From the NCBI GenBank assembly GCA_963556495.2, contig OY747702.1, positions 27,380,403 to 27,444,402 of the forward strand: 64,000 nt of DNA. The letters run 5' to 3'. Position 1 is the stretch's first letter. Each line of letters starts with the position of its first letter. The notes below the pieces were generated by a model. That model searched no databases. It saw only the letters and a program-made list of their open reading frames with translations, and was not told the origin of the DNA. A program made the translations under genes and the position numbers. The DNA comes from Valencia hispanica (Eukaryota > Chordata > Actinopteri > Cyprinodontiformes > Valenciidae). Below, in pieces: positions 63,477 through 64,000 of this stretch.

Positions 63477-64000
63477 GTATGGACGTTGTTTATGCTGTTT
63501 GTTTCAGGCAAGCCATCTTTGCATTGATTACTGTTGGCTTCGTTAGCAGCGAGCCGGGCCAAGGCAGCCTTAAAGCTAGTTAGCACGCTAGGCTAACTCA
63601 GTGCTAACCCTTAGCTGCGCAGCCGGCAACATTGAAGTCCACAGACATGGAGGTTTGAATATTTACATTCATACGCCCGACACGCTGTTTAATACACCAA
63701 AAAACATTTAGACATAAATTATTAATGAAATGCACGCATTTGTGCTTTAATGTTGTGTTGCTAGCTTGATTGTGCATAGCTAATAACTGGATGCTACACG
63801 GCAGTGCAGGGCTGCTGCGTGCAGGGCGCGGGTTTGTGCCATGTTATGTCTACATAAAGGAATTGAAGGCCTGCGTGCATGGATGCATGCCCATGCACCG
63901 GACCTTGGATGCAGATGGTGCCAGTCTGAAACGAGCCAAGGAAATTGTGCTTTCCGTCTAAGCCGAGCGCCAAACCAGCAAATTGACTCGACGTCACGAT

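Overview
This window looks like a piece of a teleost fish chromosome. It is AT-rich and intron-rich. It is packed with fish-type Tc1/mariner, hAT, TTAA-flanked, L2-like and other non-LTR elements, and it carries the kif3a - il4/13a gene pair. No bacterial or viral gene architecture is seen. All exon boundaries were read by hand from GT/AG sites, reading phase and my memory of the protein families; no alignment was run.

Layout. (1) 3,683-5,002, + strand: the last four exons of an SH3RF (POSH)-family gene, best guess sh3rf2, ending in a degenerate fourth SH3 domain. (2) 7,939-34,470, + strand: a complete kif3a gene in 17 coding exons whose lengths add up to 698 codons plus a stop, in phase throughout. 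Its introns hold many transposons, an RFX-type X-box and a phase-preserving candidate alternative exon of 29 codons. (3) 37,319-36,266, - strand: a four-exon il4/13a cytokine gene, tail-to-tail with kif3a. It has a TATA-like box, a tandem GATA site and an AUUUA-rich 3' UTR. (4) 40,057-61,600: a transposon graveyard. Its core, about 44.3-59.2 kb, is a stack of insertions inside insertions that I could order from rejoined flanks and target-site duplications. It includes one Tc1-family element with an uninterrupted 333-residue DD34E transposase and one near full-length L2-like retrotransposon. (5) 63,205-63,476, + strand: a CCAAT-box promoter and probable first coding exon of an unidentified gene that runs out of the window.

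How the genes relate. KIF3A is a motor subunit of heterotrimeric kinesin-2, which drives anterograde transport in cilia. IL-4/13A is a type-2 immune cytokine. They are not known to work together. Their adjacency is a conserved synteny (KIF3A-IL4-IL13-RAD50 in mammals), and that supports both identifications.
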